Part shown: positions 33,927 through 42,998 of the stretch, piece by piece
How the letters are laid out: every line of letters begins with the position of its first letter
How positions within the stretch are numbered: the first letter of the stretch is position 1
DNA from: VAZQ01 sp036557665
Lineage (GTDB): Bacteria; Pseudomonadota; Alphaproteobacteria; Rhizobiales; Xanthobacteraceae
Length of the DNA stretch: 64,000 bases
NCBI GenBank assembly: GCA_036557665.1
Contig: DATBHG010000031.1
Span: 62,001 to 126,000, forward strand
Reading direction: 5' to 3'
The notes under the pieces: generated by a model
Databases searched by the model: none
Told to the model about the DNA's origin: nothing
The model's input: the letters and a program-made list of their open reading frames with translations, nothing else
Made by a program: the position numbers and the translations under genes

Positions 33927-35159
33927 ATGTTCGAGAAAAACCTTCTTCGCCGGCGCACCGTTATCAAGGGAGCGGCAGCTTTGGCGGCCGCCGGGATCTC
34001 CGGACTGCGATCCCGACGGGCGCTCGCGCAGGCGGTGCCGGGAGTGACCGACAGCGAAATCCTGATCGGGGCGCTTGGACAGCTCACCGGTCCGTTCGCC
34101 TTCATCGGCGCGCCCGGACGCGACAATATGCAAATGGCCGTGGAGAAACTGAACGATGCCGGCGGCATCAATGGCCGCAAGTTGCGGCTCCTGTTCGAGC
34201 ACGCCTCGGCGCCCGCCGAGTCGGTTGCCGCCGCGAAGAAGCTCGTCGAGAACGACAAGGTGTTCGTCCTCGTCATCGCGACCGGGAGCACAGGGGCCGC
34301 GGCCGCGGCCGATTATGTACGCAGCGCCCGGATTCCGACCTACAATACCGTGGGCGCGACGCCGATCATCCGCGAGCCATTCGCGCGCAATGTCTTTCAC
34401 GGCACGATCCCGCCGGCGAGCGTCACCGGCCAAGCCATGATCGACATCGGCTTTCAGGCGGCCGCGAATGCAACCAAGATCGGCGTCCTCGCCGGTACCT
34501 ATGCGTTCCCGCAGTCGCACCTCGCCGAGATAAAACCGCGGCTCGAGAAACGGGGCGGTCTCGAGGTGGTGATCGAGCAGTTCGACGCTGCGGCAAGCGA
34601 CTTCACGGCTCAGCTCGTCGCGTTCGCGCGCCGCCGGGCCCAGCTCGTGTTGATCCTCGGCAGCTTCACGGAAGCCGGTTTCGCCATCAAGCAGGCGCCG
34701 GAGAAAGGCCTCACCGACGTGCACTACGTCGTCGACGGCTCGGCGGTGAACAACGCGATCATTCCGATCATCGGAGCGGAAAACACAAAGAATGTGTGGG
34801 GATATTTCAACGCTCCCTATTTCCCGACCCAGGATGACCCGCCGATTGCAGGCTATCGCCGCCAGCTGATCGAGAAATACGGCACCCTGCCGCAAGGCCG
34901 GCCCAACATCTATGACCTGATCGGCTATGGGTCCACCTACATTCTCGCCCAGGTGCTCAAGAGGACAGGTCGCGACCTGAGCTGGCAGCGCCTCATCGAA
35001 GCCTGGGAGACGCTGCACGATGCCAAGCCTTCCGACATGGGCGGCTATGATGTGATCTTCCCGGAAACCGTCACGCCAACGGATCACCAGGGAAACAAGA
35101 AGGTCGCGAGCGCGCGCATCGTCAACGGGAGTTGGAAGGTGGTCGGTCTGGCCTCCTGA
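33927..35159 (+). CDS. Branched-chain amino-acid type ABC binding protein (LivK-like)
   Basis: 410-residue type I periplasmic binding protein. The leader has a twin-arginine motif (LLRRRTVIKGAAALAAAGI), suggesting export after folding. The mature start is GVTDSEILIGALGQLTGP, then GRDNMQMAVEKLNDAGGINGRKL, all family-typical. It opens a rightward operon with permease, fused permease-ATPase and ATPase genes. The ligand may be an aromatic or amide compound rather than an amino acid. ATG at 33927 is chosen because it starts the leader. Confidence 0.92.
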   Translation: MFEKNLLRRRTVIKGAAALAAAGISGLRSRRALAQAVPGVTDSEILIGALGQLTGPFAFIGAPGRDNMQMAVEKLNDAGGINGRKLRLLFEHASAPAESVAAAKKLVENDKVFVLVIATGSTGAAAAADYVRSARIPTYNTVGATPIIREPFARNVFHGTIPPASVTGQAMIDIGFQAAANATKIGVLAGTYAFPQSHLAEIKPRLEKRGGLEVVIEQFDAAASDFTAQLVAFARRRAQLVLILGSFTEAGFAIKQAPEKGLTDVHYVVDGSAVNNAIIPIIGAENTKNVWGYFNAPYFPTQDDPPIAGYRRQLIEKYGTLPQGRPNIYDLIGYGSTYILAQVLKRTGRDLSWQRLIEAWETLHDAKPSDMGGYDVIFPETVTPTDHQGNKKVASARIVNGSWKVVGLAS

Positions 35160-35173
35160 GGCGGCCACCCGAG

Positions 35174-36052
35174 GTGATCAGCGAATTCGCAATGATCGTC
35201 GTGGGTGGCCTGAAGTTCGGGGCCATCTACTCCCTCGCGGCGCTCGGCATCGTGGTCATCTACAAGGCCACGCGGATCGTGAACTTTGCCCATGGCGCGT
35301 TCGTGCTTGCAGGCGCCTATGCCACCTATGGCATCGTCGAGGGACTGCATACCGGGTACTGGCCCGCCTACGTGCTGGTCCCGATCGTGACCGGCCTGCT
35401 CGCGGCGGCAGTCGAGTTCGGAATGCTCCGCCCGATACGCCAGGCGGACATGTTCGCCCTGATAACCTCGACCATCTTCATCGGCATCGGCCTTGCCGAG
35501 ATCTACAGGCTCGTCCAGAACACCGAAATGCTCGGTGTGCGTAATCCCCTGCCCGGGCCGCCGATTTTCCTCGGGGATGTGATCATCACCAAAGAGCAAA
35601 TCTGGGTATTTGCCGGGGCCATCATCAGTGCGCTGACCGGGCTCGCCATATTCGGCTATGCGCCGATCGGCCGCGGGCTTCGCGCCATGGCGGCAAATGC
35701 GCGCGGAGCCGCGCTCTGCGGCTATTCGAACGACGGCATGAATGCCATGGCGTGGTTCCTCGGCGGCGCGCTTGCGGGCTTAGCCGGGATATTTGCCGCG
35801 CCCAGCAAAGGTATCTCGCCGGAGCTTGCAATCTCCATGATCACTGTGGGTTTTGTCGCGGCGGTGATCGGCGGAATCGACTCCTTGCGCGGCGCGCTCT
35901 TTGGCGGGCTCATTCTCGGAGTGGCCGAGACCCTTGCAGCGGCCTACGTATCGAGTGCGATGAAAAACGCCGTGAGCTTCCTGTTGCTGTTTCTTGTGCT
36001 GTTATGGCGGCCGGAGGGTCTCTTTCCCGAGGCAAAGATCCGGGATGTCTAA
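35174..36052 (+). CDS. Liv-type ABC permease (LivH-like)
   Basis: 292-residue inner-membrane permease with about eight helices. GLKFGAIYSLAALGIVVIYKATRIVNFAHG is the classic LivH opening, and the EAA-like loop is GRGLRAMAANARGAALCGYSNDGMNAMAWF. GTG at 35174 follows GAG and gives the usual N-terminus; ATG at 35192 is possible. It ends overlapping the start of the LivM-G fusion by eight bases. Confidence 0.93.
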   Translation: MISEFAMIVVGGLKFGAIYSLAALGIVVIYKATRIVNFAHGAFVLAGAYATYGIVEGLHTGYWPAYVLVPIVTGLLAAAVEFGMLRPIRQADMFALITSTIFIGIGLAEIYRLVQNTEMLGVRNPLPGPPIFLGDVIITKEQIWVFAGAIISALTGLAIFGYAPIGRGLRAMAANARGAALCGYSNDGMNAMAWFLGGALAGLAGIFAAPSKGISPELAISMITVGFVAAVIGGIDSLRGALFGGLILGVAETLAAAYVSSAMKNAVSFLLLFLVLLWRPEGLFPEAKIRDV

Positions 36053-37862
36053 CGGCCGCCTCCGCGCCATGATGGCGGCCCTGGCGCCGAGCGCCGTCCT
36101 TCTCGCAGTCGCGATAATCGGGCTCCTGTTCGATACGTACTGGCAGTACGTTTTCGCCATCTCGATCGCCGCGGCCGTCATCGGCAGCGCGCTCGCCATG
36201 CTCGTCGGCTATGCCCGATGCATCACCATTGCAACGGGGGCCATGCTGGCCATTGGCGCCTATGGAGCCGCCATTCCGATCGTGCATGGAAGCATGCCGT
36301 TTCTGGCGGCAGTCGTGGTTGCGACCGCGCTCGGCGCATGCGCAGGCTGGGTGCTCGCTGTTCCCGGGGTGCGGTTTCGCAGCCACAATCTCGCGATGAT
36401 CACGCTTGTGTTCCAGGCGGTCGTGATCATCGTGTTGCGCGAAAGCAAGAGCCTCACCGGGGGGGCGGAAGGCATGCATGTGCCGCCGCCGGTCATTCTG
36501 GGCATCTCATTCGCCAAGGACGCCGATTTCCTCCTGCTCAGCGGGGCGCTGTATGCGCTGGCCGTGATCCCCATGACAATCCTGCTTGCCGGGGCCTTCG
36601 GCAAGAACTTGCGCGCGCTTGCGTTCAACGAGAACGCTGCGCGGGCGTTCGGCATCGACGTGAATCGGCACCTGATTGCGGCCTTCGTCTTCAGCTCGGC
36701 CCTGATCGCGTTCGCGGGCGCAGTCTCTGCGCCGCGCTTTCGCATCATCGATCCGGACAGCTATGGAATCTTCACCTCGATCTTCACGCTGGCCTATCCG
36801 ATCATCGGCGGGATGGGATCGATCTGGGGCGGGCTTGCCGGAGGCGGCATCCTGCGTGTCATTCCCGAGCTGCTGCGTCCCCTCGCGGATTACATCGAGC
36901 TCATCTTCTGCGTATTGGTTGTCGCGACCCTGACGTTCTTCCCCGATGGGCTTGCTTCGGTCTTTTGGACGGGAAGAACGCACCATCGTCCAATCATCAA
37001 ACCGGGCGAATCGGTGCGTGCCCCCATAGCCGAGCTCTTGGCCGCCACCGAAGCCCTCGGACCGGCCGTTACGCGACCGCGCGGGTCCGAACCGATAGTT
37101 GCAGTGGCAGGGGTATCGAAATCGTACGGAGCCCTGCGGGCGGTCGACGACGTGTCGCTCACGGTCGAACCCGGAGCTCTGCACGGACTCATGGGGCCGA
37201 ACGGCGCCGGTAAGACGACGCTGTTCAACATCGTGTCCGGCTTCGTGGTTGCTGACCGGGGAAACGTCCGCGTCTCCGGAGCCCTGCTGGACCACATCCC
37301 GCTCGAGGGTCGCATCGGGCTCGGGATGACAAGAACGTTTCAACACTCGGCGGTATTCGAAAGACTGTCCTGCCTCGATAACGCGATCATCGGTCTTGGA
37401 CGCAACTCGATCGGTCAGGGCATCGCTCGCTGCGTTGGCCGGGCGTGCGGCAATGCAGACAACCGGAGCGAGCGGAGGGCCGCGCAGGCCGCACTCGCGG
37501 CGGTGGGCCTCGCCGCGCGCAGCGATGAGCTTGCGGGCTCGCTGCCGCTCGGCGACCAGCGCCGGTTGGAGATCGCGCGCGCAATCGTGTCGCGGCCACG
37601 AATCATCCTGCTTGATGAGCCCGTCTCCGGCGTATCGGTCGAGGAAGCGCGAAAACTGCGGGAGCTGCTGCTCGCGATCAATGGCGAGCTCGGCATCGCC
37701 ATGGTGGTGATCGAGCACAATATCGGGTTTTTGTCCTCGCTCTGCCGGCGGATCTCGGTCATGAGCCAGGGGCGTATCCTGGCCGAGGACGATGCCGCGA
37801 AGATCATCACCGACCCGCGTGTGCGGCACGCCTATTTCGGCGAGCAGGAAGCCGCCGCGTGA
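36045..37862 (+). CDS. LivM-LivG fusion: permease plus ATPase
   Basis: 605 residues. Residues 1 to about 320 form a LivM-like permease (GYARCITIATGAMLAIGAYG, and the EAA loop LRALAFNENAARAFGIDV). About 345-605 form a LivG-like ATPase with Walker A GPNGAGKTT at 384-392, signature LPLGDQRRLE and Walker B IILLDEPVSGVSVEEA. The linker (about 320-345) is Pro/Ala-rich. Fusion of these normally separate subunits is unusual but reads through cleanly. It overlaps both neighbouring genes. Confidence 0.92.
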   Translation: MSNGRLRAMMAALAPSAVLLAVAIIGLLFDTYWQYVFAISIAAAVIGSALAMLVGYARCITIATGAMLAIGAYGAAIPIVHGSMPFLAAVVVATALGACAGWVLAVPGVRFRSHNLAMITLVFQAVVIIVLRESKSLTGGAEGMHVPPPVILGISFAKDADFLLLSGALYALAVIPMTILLAGAFGKNLRALAFNENAARAFGIDVNRHLIAAFVFSSALIAFAGAVSAPRFRIIDPDSYGIFTSIFTLAYPIIGGMGSIWGGLAGGGILRVIPELLRPLADYIELIFCVLVVATLTFFPDGLASVFWTGRTHHRPIIKPGESVRAPIAELLAATEALGPAVTRPRGSEPIVAVAGVSKSYGALRAVDDVSLTVEPGALHGLMGPNGAGKTTLFNIVSGFVVADRGNVRVSGALLDHIPLEGRIGLGMTRTFQHSAVFERLSCLDNAIIGLGRNSIGQGIARCVGRACGNADNRSERRAAQAALAAVGLAARSDELAGSLPLGDQRRLEIARAIVSRPRIILLDEPVSGVSVEEARKLRELLLAINGELGIAMVVIEHNIGFLSSLCRRISVMSQGRILAEDDAAKIITDPRVRHAYFGEQEAAA

Positions 37863-38557
37863 TGTTGGAAGTCTCCGCGCTGCGAGTTGCCAACGGCGCG
37901 ATGATCCGCGTCGATGGTCTGGATCTTTCATTGCCGGAGCGCGGCTGCATCGCTCTTTTGGGACCAAATGGAGCCGGAAAGACCGCGAGCGTCGAAGCCA
38001 TCAGCGGATTGTTGCGCAAAGCCGCCGGAAGGGTGATCTTCGACGGCACCGACATCACGCATCTTCCGGCCAGCAGAATCGTCGGCCGTGGGATGGCGCT
38101 GGTTCCTCAGCTGCGCGAGCTGTTTCCGAATTTTTCGGTGCACGAGACCTTGCTCGCGGGTAGCCACGCGGCGCGCGGCCGTCCGGCGATCCCCTTCGAA
38201 ACGATCTACGATCTGTTTCCTCGCTTGGCGGAACGGCGCGACCAGCTTGCCGGCTCGCTCTCCGGCGGCGAGCAGCAGATGCTCGCGATCGGGCGCGCCC
38301 TCGTCAGCAACCCGAAGGCCATGCTGCTGGATGAGCCCTCGGCAGGTCTGGCGGTAGGAATCGTTCGCGCCTTCGTGAACGCGCTCAGGCGCATACGCGA
38401 CAGCGGAGTTGCAATGTTGCTCGTCGAGCAGAATCTGGAAATCGCGGCTGCGCTGGCGGACACTTGTGTCGTCCTGGCGGCGGGGAGAGTCGTTTGGCGC
38501 GGCTCGACCCGCGATGCGACCAGCAACGAGGAAATCCGCCAGGCCTATTTCGCGTGA
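37862..38557 (+). CDS. Liv-type ABC ATPase (LivF-like)
   Basis: 231 residues, second ATPase of the Liv importer. Walker A GPNGAGKTA near 35-43, Q-loop VPQLRELFPNFSVHETL, signature LSGGEQQM, Walker B AMLLDEPSAGLA and MLLVEQNLEIAAALAD. The start overlaps the fusion gene by one base (TGATG). It converges with the molybdenum hydroxylase gene 39 bases further on. Confidence 0.95.
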   Translation: MLEVSALRVANGAMIRVDGLDLSLPERGCIALLGPNGAGKTASVEAISGLLRKAAGRVIFDGTDITHLPASRIVGRGMALVPQLRELFPNFSVHETLLAGSHAARGRPAIPFETIYDLFPRLAERRDQLAGSLSGGEQQMLAIGRALVSNPKAMLLDEPSAGLAVGIVRAFVNALRRIRDSGVAMLLVEQNLEIAAALADTCVVLAAGRVVWRGSTRDATSNEEIRQAYFA

Positions 38558-38595
38558 CCCCGTGTGGAACCGTCATTCGGTTCATCGACGCCCGC

Positions 38596-40899
38596 CTAAG
38601 CGCTTCTGCGGGCCACAAGTCCCGCTCGCTGGCAGGCGGCCAGGACCCGTTCGGGTCGCAAAGGCAGCGAGAACAGAAGGGTTTCGTGGCCGGCGCGGAC
38701 CGGGTCGATGGCGCGCGCAACCGCGTTGGTAAGGGCGGCTGCAACGGGAATGATGCCGCCTTCCCCTGCGGCACGAACGCCCAACGGGTTCGTGCTCGAA
38801 GGGGAATCGGCATGCACTACCCTGATGGCGGGAATCTCCGGGGCAGTTGCAACAAGGTAATCGGCAAGCGACCCGGTCAGCGGCTGCCCATTGGGATCGT
38901 AGATCATCTCTGAGAGGACCGCCCCGCCGATGCCGTCCCCCACCCCGCCGACGACCTGCCCGTCGACGATCATGCGGTTGAGCGCCCGCCCGGCATCGTG
39001 CGTGACCAGATAATCCTGGATGCGAAAGAATCCGGTCTCGGGGTCGAGCCGGATTTTCGCGACATGCACGGAAAAGGCGCTGGTGAGAGCCTGCTTCGCC
39101 TCGTAGACGAAGGATGCTTCCAGCGCGGCCTCTCCCGCGAACAATGCACCACCCGGAGCCACCGCGCGTGCGATCTTGCCGACCGTCAGATCGGTGGGCC
39201 GGCCATCGCCGTGCGTAATCTCGCCTTCGCGGATATCCAGCGCGGAAGCGGGGCATTGGAGCAGCGTGGCTGCATGCTCGATGACCTTCGCGCGCAGGCG
39301 TTGCGCCGCCCCGAGCACGGCATTGGCGCCCATGACCGCGCCACGCGCGGCAAACGCGCCGCGACCGAACGGGATCAGATGAGTGTCGCCGAGACGGACC
39401 GACACGCTCTCGAAAGCCACCCCAAGCGCCTGCGCACAGACCTGCGCGTAGGTTGTGAGCTGACCCTGGCCTTGCGACGACATCCCTGATGTGATCGCCA
39501 CGCTGCCGTCGGGATCCAGGCGCACGCTGGCAGATTCGAAATTGACCAGTCCTCCGGTCTCCACCCCACAGCCGATGCCGTAGGCAATGCGATCTCCGTT
39601 GGGTGCAATCTCGATCTGCTCGCTGTAGCCACTCTCCCTCAGCGCAGTCGCGAACGTTCCAGTAAAATCGCTGCTCTCGTAAACCAGCCCATTGCCGAAC
39701 AGCGAGGTGCCGGTGCGGTAAGGCATCTCCTGGCGGCGCACCAGGTTGCGCGCGCGCAGGTCCCGGGCGCTCGCTCCGGTCTCCTTTGCGAGCACGTCAA
39801 GAACGCACTCCAATGCGAACGCGGCCTCCGGCTGCCCGGCCCCGCGATAGGTGCCGATCGGAGTCTTGTTGGTTCCGATGCAGCGAACGGCAATCGCGAT
39901 GCCGGGAAATCGATAGGCGCCTGCGATATGCGCGGCGGCAACTTCGGCGGTGGCGATGCCGCTGGTGAAGACATAGGCGCCGATATCGACCGAGATCTCG
40001 GCGTTCAGCGCAGTGAAATCGCCCTGCCCGTCGCAACCGATCTCGATCACGACGATGATGGCGCGCGAGTGAGTGGTCGCCTGCAGGTTCTCCAGCCGAT
40101 CTTCGATCCATTTCACCGGCCGATGCAAAACGCGGCTAGCATGGGCGACGATCATCTCCTCGGGATAGGGACGCGATTTGGAGCCGAATCCGCCGCCGAC
40201 ATCCTCGGCGATCACCCGCACATTCTCTTCCGAGAGTCCGAGGAGAGCCGAGATATTTTGTCGTATATTGTAATGCGGCTGGGTCGAGAGCCGAATTGTC
40301 AGGGCGTTGCGCCCCAGGTCGAAATCCGCAACGACGCCCCGCGTCTCGAGCGGAACCGGCGCCTGGCGCGCAAAGCTGAATCGCCGGCAGGCGCAGTGTT
40401 TCGAGCTCGCAAGGGCGCGCGCGGCGTCACCATGCCGATGCTCGAACGTCGCGGCGATGTTTCCGCTCCATTCGGAGTGCAGGCGCGGCGATTCAGGAGC
40501 GGTTGCCTCATCGACAGTCGTGATTGCCGCCAACGGCCGATACCGAACGTCGACGAGCCGGGCGAGATCCTCCGCGCGGTAGCGATCGGTTGCAACGACA
40601 AAGGCGACCGGCTCGCCGACGAACCGAGCTCGGTCCGGCGCAAGAAATTTCGGCAGTCCGTTGCGGATGCTCGGATGCCAATAGCGCACTACCCATGGCC
40701 GATCATTGAACGGCAAATCCCGTGCGGTCAAAATCGCCACCGCGCCAGCTGCCATGGCACGCGACGCATCGATCGAGATTATGTCGGCATGCGGCAAAGG
40801 ACTGCGCACGAACGCGCCATGAACCATCCGATCGAGGCGAATATCATCGACGAAGCGGGCGCGCCCGCGCAGAAGGCGAGCGTCTTCTCTGCGCAACAT
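38596..40899 (-). CDS. Molybdenum hydroxylase large subunit (xanthine dehydrogenase/CoxL family)
   Basis: 767 residues. EDVGGGFGSKSRPYPEE, GTYRGAGQPEAAFALE, GQGQLTTYAQVC and the catalytic Glu in GEGG (712-715) are family signatures; the protein binds the pterin cytosine-dinucleotide cofactor. Such enzymes hydroxylate N-heteroaromatics, aldehydes or CO at a Mo centre. The FAD and 2Fe-2S subunits normally encoded beside it are absent from the window, so it needs partners from elsewhere or uses another electron acceptor. The start codon follows the GNAT stop with no gap. Confidence 0.88.
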   Translation of the reverse strand: MLRREDARLLRGRARFVDDIRLDRMVHGAFVRSPLPHADIISIDASRAMAAGAVAILTARDLPFNDRPWVVRYWHPSIRNGLPKFLAPDRARFVGEPVAFVVATDRYRAEDLARLVDVRYRPLAAITTVDEATAPESPRLHSEWSGNIAATFEHRHGDAARALASSKHCACRRFSFARQAPVPLETRGVVADFDLGRNALTIRLSTQPHYNIRQNISALLGLSEENVRVIAEDVGGGFGSKSRPYPEEMIVAHASRVLHRPVKWIEDRLENLQATTHSRAIIVVIEIGCDGQGDFTALNAEISVDIGAYVFTSGIATAEVAAAHIAGAYRFPGIAIAVRCIGTNKTPIGTYRGAGQPEAAFALECVLDVLAKETGASARDLRARNLVRRQEMPYRTGTSLFGNGLVYESSDFTGTFATALRESGYSEQIEIAPNGDRIAYGIGCGVETGGLVNFESASVRLDPDGSVAITSGMSSQGQGQLTTYAQVCAQALGVAFESVSVRLGDTHLIPFGRGAFAARGAVMGANAVLGAAQRLRAKVIEHAATLLQCPASALDIREGEITHGDGRPTDLTVGKIARAVAPGGALFAGEAALEASFVYEAKQALTSAFSVHVAKIRLDPETGFFRIQDYLVTHDAGRALNRMIVDGQVVGGVGDGIGGAVLSEMIYDPNGQPLTGSLADYLVATAPEIPAIRVVHADSPSSTNPLGVRAAGEGGIIPVAAALTNAVARAIDPVRAGHETLLFSLPLRPERVLAACQRAGLVARRSA

Positions 40900-41613
40900 T
40901 CAGTCCGTCAGCGCGGAAAGCGGCAAACGCTGGCGCCCGGCCTCGTCGAAGTTGTCGAGCGCGAGCCAGCGCTCGAACCTCGCCTTGCGCAGCGGCCACT
41001 CCTCATCCGTCATTGCATACCATGCCGTATCGCGACTGCGATTCTTCTGGATCATGTGTTTTCGGAACACGCCTTCGAACGAAAACCCCAGCCGCAGGGC
41101 GGCGCGTCGTGAGGCCTCGTTCAGCGCGTTGCATTTCCATTCGTAGCGCCGATAACCAAGATCCTCGAACACGTGCTTGGCCATCAGATACATGGCCTCG
41201 GTTGCTCCGGTCGAACGGGCGATCATGGGTGTGTAGAAGATGTTACCGACCTCGATCACCCGGTGCTCCGGCACGATACGCATATAGGCGGCATGCCCGA
41301 GGGCCTTCCCCGACGCGTTCTGCACAATCGCAAAGGACAGCGGGTCCTCCGATTTGGCGCGTTTTTCAAGATAGGCGCGAAACGAGTCGCGATCGGGAAA
41401 CGGCCCTTCAGCCAGGTAAAGCCACAGCTTCTGCTTGTCCGGACCGTGCATGCCTGCAAACAGGCTCTCCTCGTCCTTCCCGGGATCGAGCGGAGCAACC
41501 GTCGCCCAGCGGCCGCGCAGAGCAGCGCGCTGCGGCCGCCTTGCAGGCGAGGCATCGATGAGCGGACCAATGGCCAGCCCGGAAGCGGGGTCCGCGACGC
41601 TGTCGGCACTCAA
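40900..41613 (-). CDS. GNAT-family N-acetyltransferase
   Basis: 237 residues with this TTG start (GGAGGAG lies upstream, a strong ribosome-binding site). The RimJ/RimL-like GNAT core is visible: VIEVGNIFYTPMIARSTGATEAMYLMAKHVFEDLGYRRYEWKCNALNEASRRAALRLGFSFEGVF, with the acetyl-CoA loop and beta-bulge. It modifies an amino group or small molecule. It is encoded between the carbamoylase and the Mo hydroxylase, so it may act on a pathway intermediate or on the enzyme. A TTG at 41631 overlapping the preceding stop would add six residues. Confidence 0.85.
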   Translation of the reverse strand: MSADSVADPASGLAIGPLIDASPARRPQRAALRGRWATVAPLDPGKDEESLFAGMHGPDKQKLWLYLAEGPFPDRDSFRAYLEKRAKSEDPLSFAIVQNASGKALGHAAYMRIVPEHRVIEVGNIFYTPMIARSTGATEAMYLMAKHVFEDLGYRRYEWKCNALNEASRRAALRLGFSFEGVFRKHMIQKNRSRDTAWYAMTDEEWPLRKARFERWLALDNFDEAGRQRLPLSALTD

Positions 41614-41627
41614 TTCTCTCCTCCATC

Positions 41628-42896
41628 TCAATCCGCATTGGCGATGACAAAGACCGCCTCCGCGAGGATCCGTGTCCCGGCGGCGGCATCTTGCTCGAGC
41701 ACGCTCTCGGCCGGGCTATGGCTGATCCCATCCTTGCAGGGAATGAAGATCATCCCCGTCGGGCAAACGTAATGAAGATGACGTGCATCGTGCCCGGCGC
41801 CCGAAGGCAGATCCATCCAGGCAATTTTCAGCTCGGACGCGATCGAACGGATAGTCTCTCGGATCGAGCGCGGGAACTCGAGCGGCGGATCGTGCAGGAG
41901 CTCGGTGACGGTCGCCACGCATCGTCCGGCAGAGGCATGGCAGATAGGCGTGATCCGGTCGCCCAGGTCTCGCAGCCTTTCCGCGTCGGGATGTCTCAGA
42001 TCGAGCGAGAAGACAACGCGGGCCGGGACGACGGAAGGTGCATTGGGACTCACCGTGAACATGCCGACGGTGAGCCTGGTGACGTCCTCGCGGTCCCAGA
42101 TCGCATCCTCGAGCGCGCGCACGATGTCGATTGCGGAGACGAGCGCATCCCGGCGGGCGCTGCGCGGAGAGGTGCCGGCGTGGTTCTCCTCGCCATCAAC
42201 CTGGACTCGAAATGTCCGCTTCCCTTGAATCCCGGTGACGATGCCGATCGTCCTTCCGTGTCGCTCCAGAATGGGTCCTTGCTCGATGTGAGCCTCGAGG
42301 AACGCGGCGGTTTTGGTCTGCAGCGAACGCTGCGGCAGCTGCGGTTGCGCGGCAAGCACCTTGCGGAGCTCGGCCTCAACGGTGATCCCGGCCTTGTCGC
42401 GTATGCCCAGGATGTCCTGGAGCTGCCGCGCGCCGGAAAAGACGGCGGACCCCATCATCCCCGGTGCGAAGCGCGATCCCTCCTCGTTCATCCACGCAAC
42501 GACGTCGATTGTACGGCGCGGGCGCAGCCCGCTGGCGATGATCGCCTCGACACTCTCCAACGCGGCCAGCACCCCGAATGCACCGTCGAACTTACCGCCG
42601 GTCGGTTGCGAATCGATATGCGACCCAGCAAGCACCGGCGGCAGCTCGGGGTCAGTGCCTCGATACCTGAGAAAAAGATTGGCGACCGGATCGGTCGACG
42701 GCTCGAGACCCATCGCTCGCGCCCAGCTCACAAGGCAGGCACGCGCGGCGACCTCCTCATCGGACAACGCTTGGCGGTTGATGCCGCCATGCTCCGATGC
42801 GCCGAATTCTGCAAGGGCCATCAGCCGATGCCACAGTCTTTCGCCGTTCACATGACGGGCGATTGCACCCTTGCCGTGCGGAACGGGCGTAGTCAC
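41628..42896 (-). CDS. Zn-dependent N-carbamoyl-amino-acid hydrolase (hydantoinase/carbamoylase family)
   Basis: 422 residues, M20 hydantoinase/carbamoylase subgroup (AmaB/HyuC or allantoate-amidohydrolase-like). All metal and catalytic residues are visible: H93 and D95 in GSHIDSQPTGGKFDG, D104, E138-E139 in MNEEGSRF, EAHIEQGP and AGHDARHL. It should release CO2 and ammonia from an N-carbamoyl compound formed after ring opening. It is the first gene of a leftward operon with the GNAT and Mo hydroxylase, divergent from an SDR across the perfect TTGTATACAA site. Confidence 0.92.
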   Translation of the reverse strand: MTTPVPHGKGAIARHVNGERLWHRLMALAEFGASEHGGINRQALSDEEVAARACLVSWARAMGLEPSTDPVANLFLRYRGTDPELPPVLAGSHIDSQPTGGKFDGAFGVLAALESVEAIIASGLRPRRTIDVVAWMNEEGSRFAPGMMGSAVFSGARQLQDILGIRDKAGITVEAELRKVLAAQPQLPQRSLQTKTAAFLEAHIEQGPILERHGRTIGIVTGIQGKRTFRVQVDGEENHAGTSPRSARRDALVSAIDIVRALEDAIWDREDVTRLTVGMFTVSPNAPSVVPARVVFSLDLRHPDAERLRDLGDRITPICHASAGRCVATVTELLHDPPLEFPRSIRETIRSIASELKIAWMDLPSGAGHDARHLHYVCPTGMIFIPCKDGISHSPAESVLEQDAAAGTRILAEAVFVIANAD

Positions 42897-42951
42897 CGGG
42901 TCGCGTCCTTCAGGCCGATTGCTCGGCTTCTTGTATTACGGAAGACCGCAG

Positions 42952-42961
42952 TTGTATACAA
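42952..42961. promoter_or_regulatory. TTGTATAC-type operator, copy B (perfect palindrome)
   Basis: TTGTATACAA, an exact 10-base palindrome, between the divergent carbamoylase and SDR genes. A degenerate TTGTATTACG lies at 42931-42940. Matches copies at 33813 and about 51044. Confidence 0.75.
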
Positions 42962-42998
42962 TCCATGTCCAGGCTTCGCCGCACGACAGGAGGGATCG

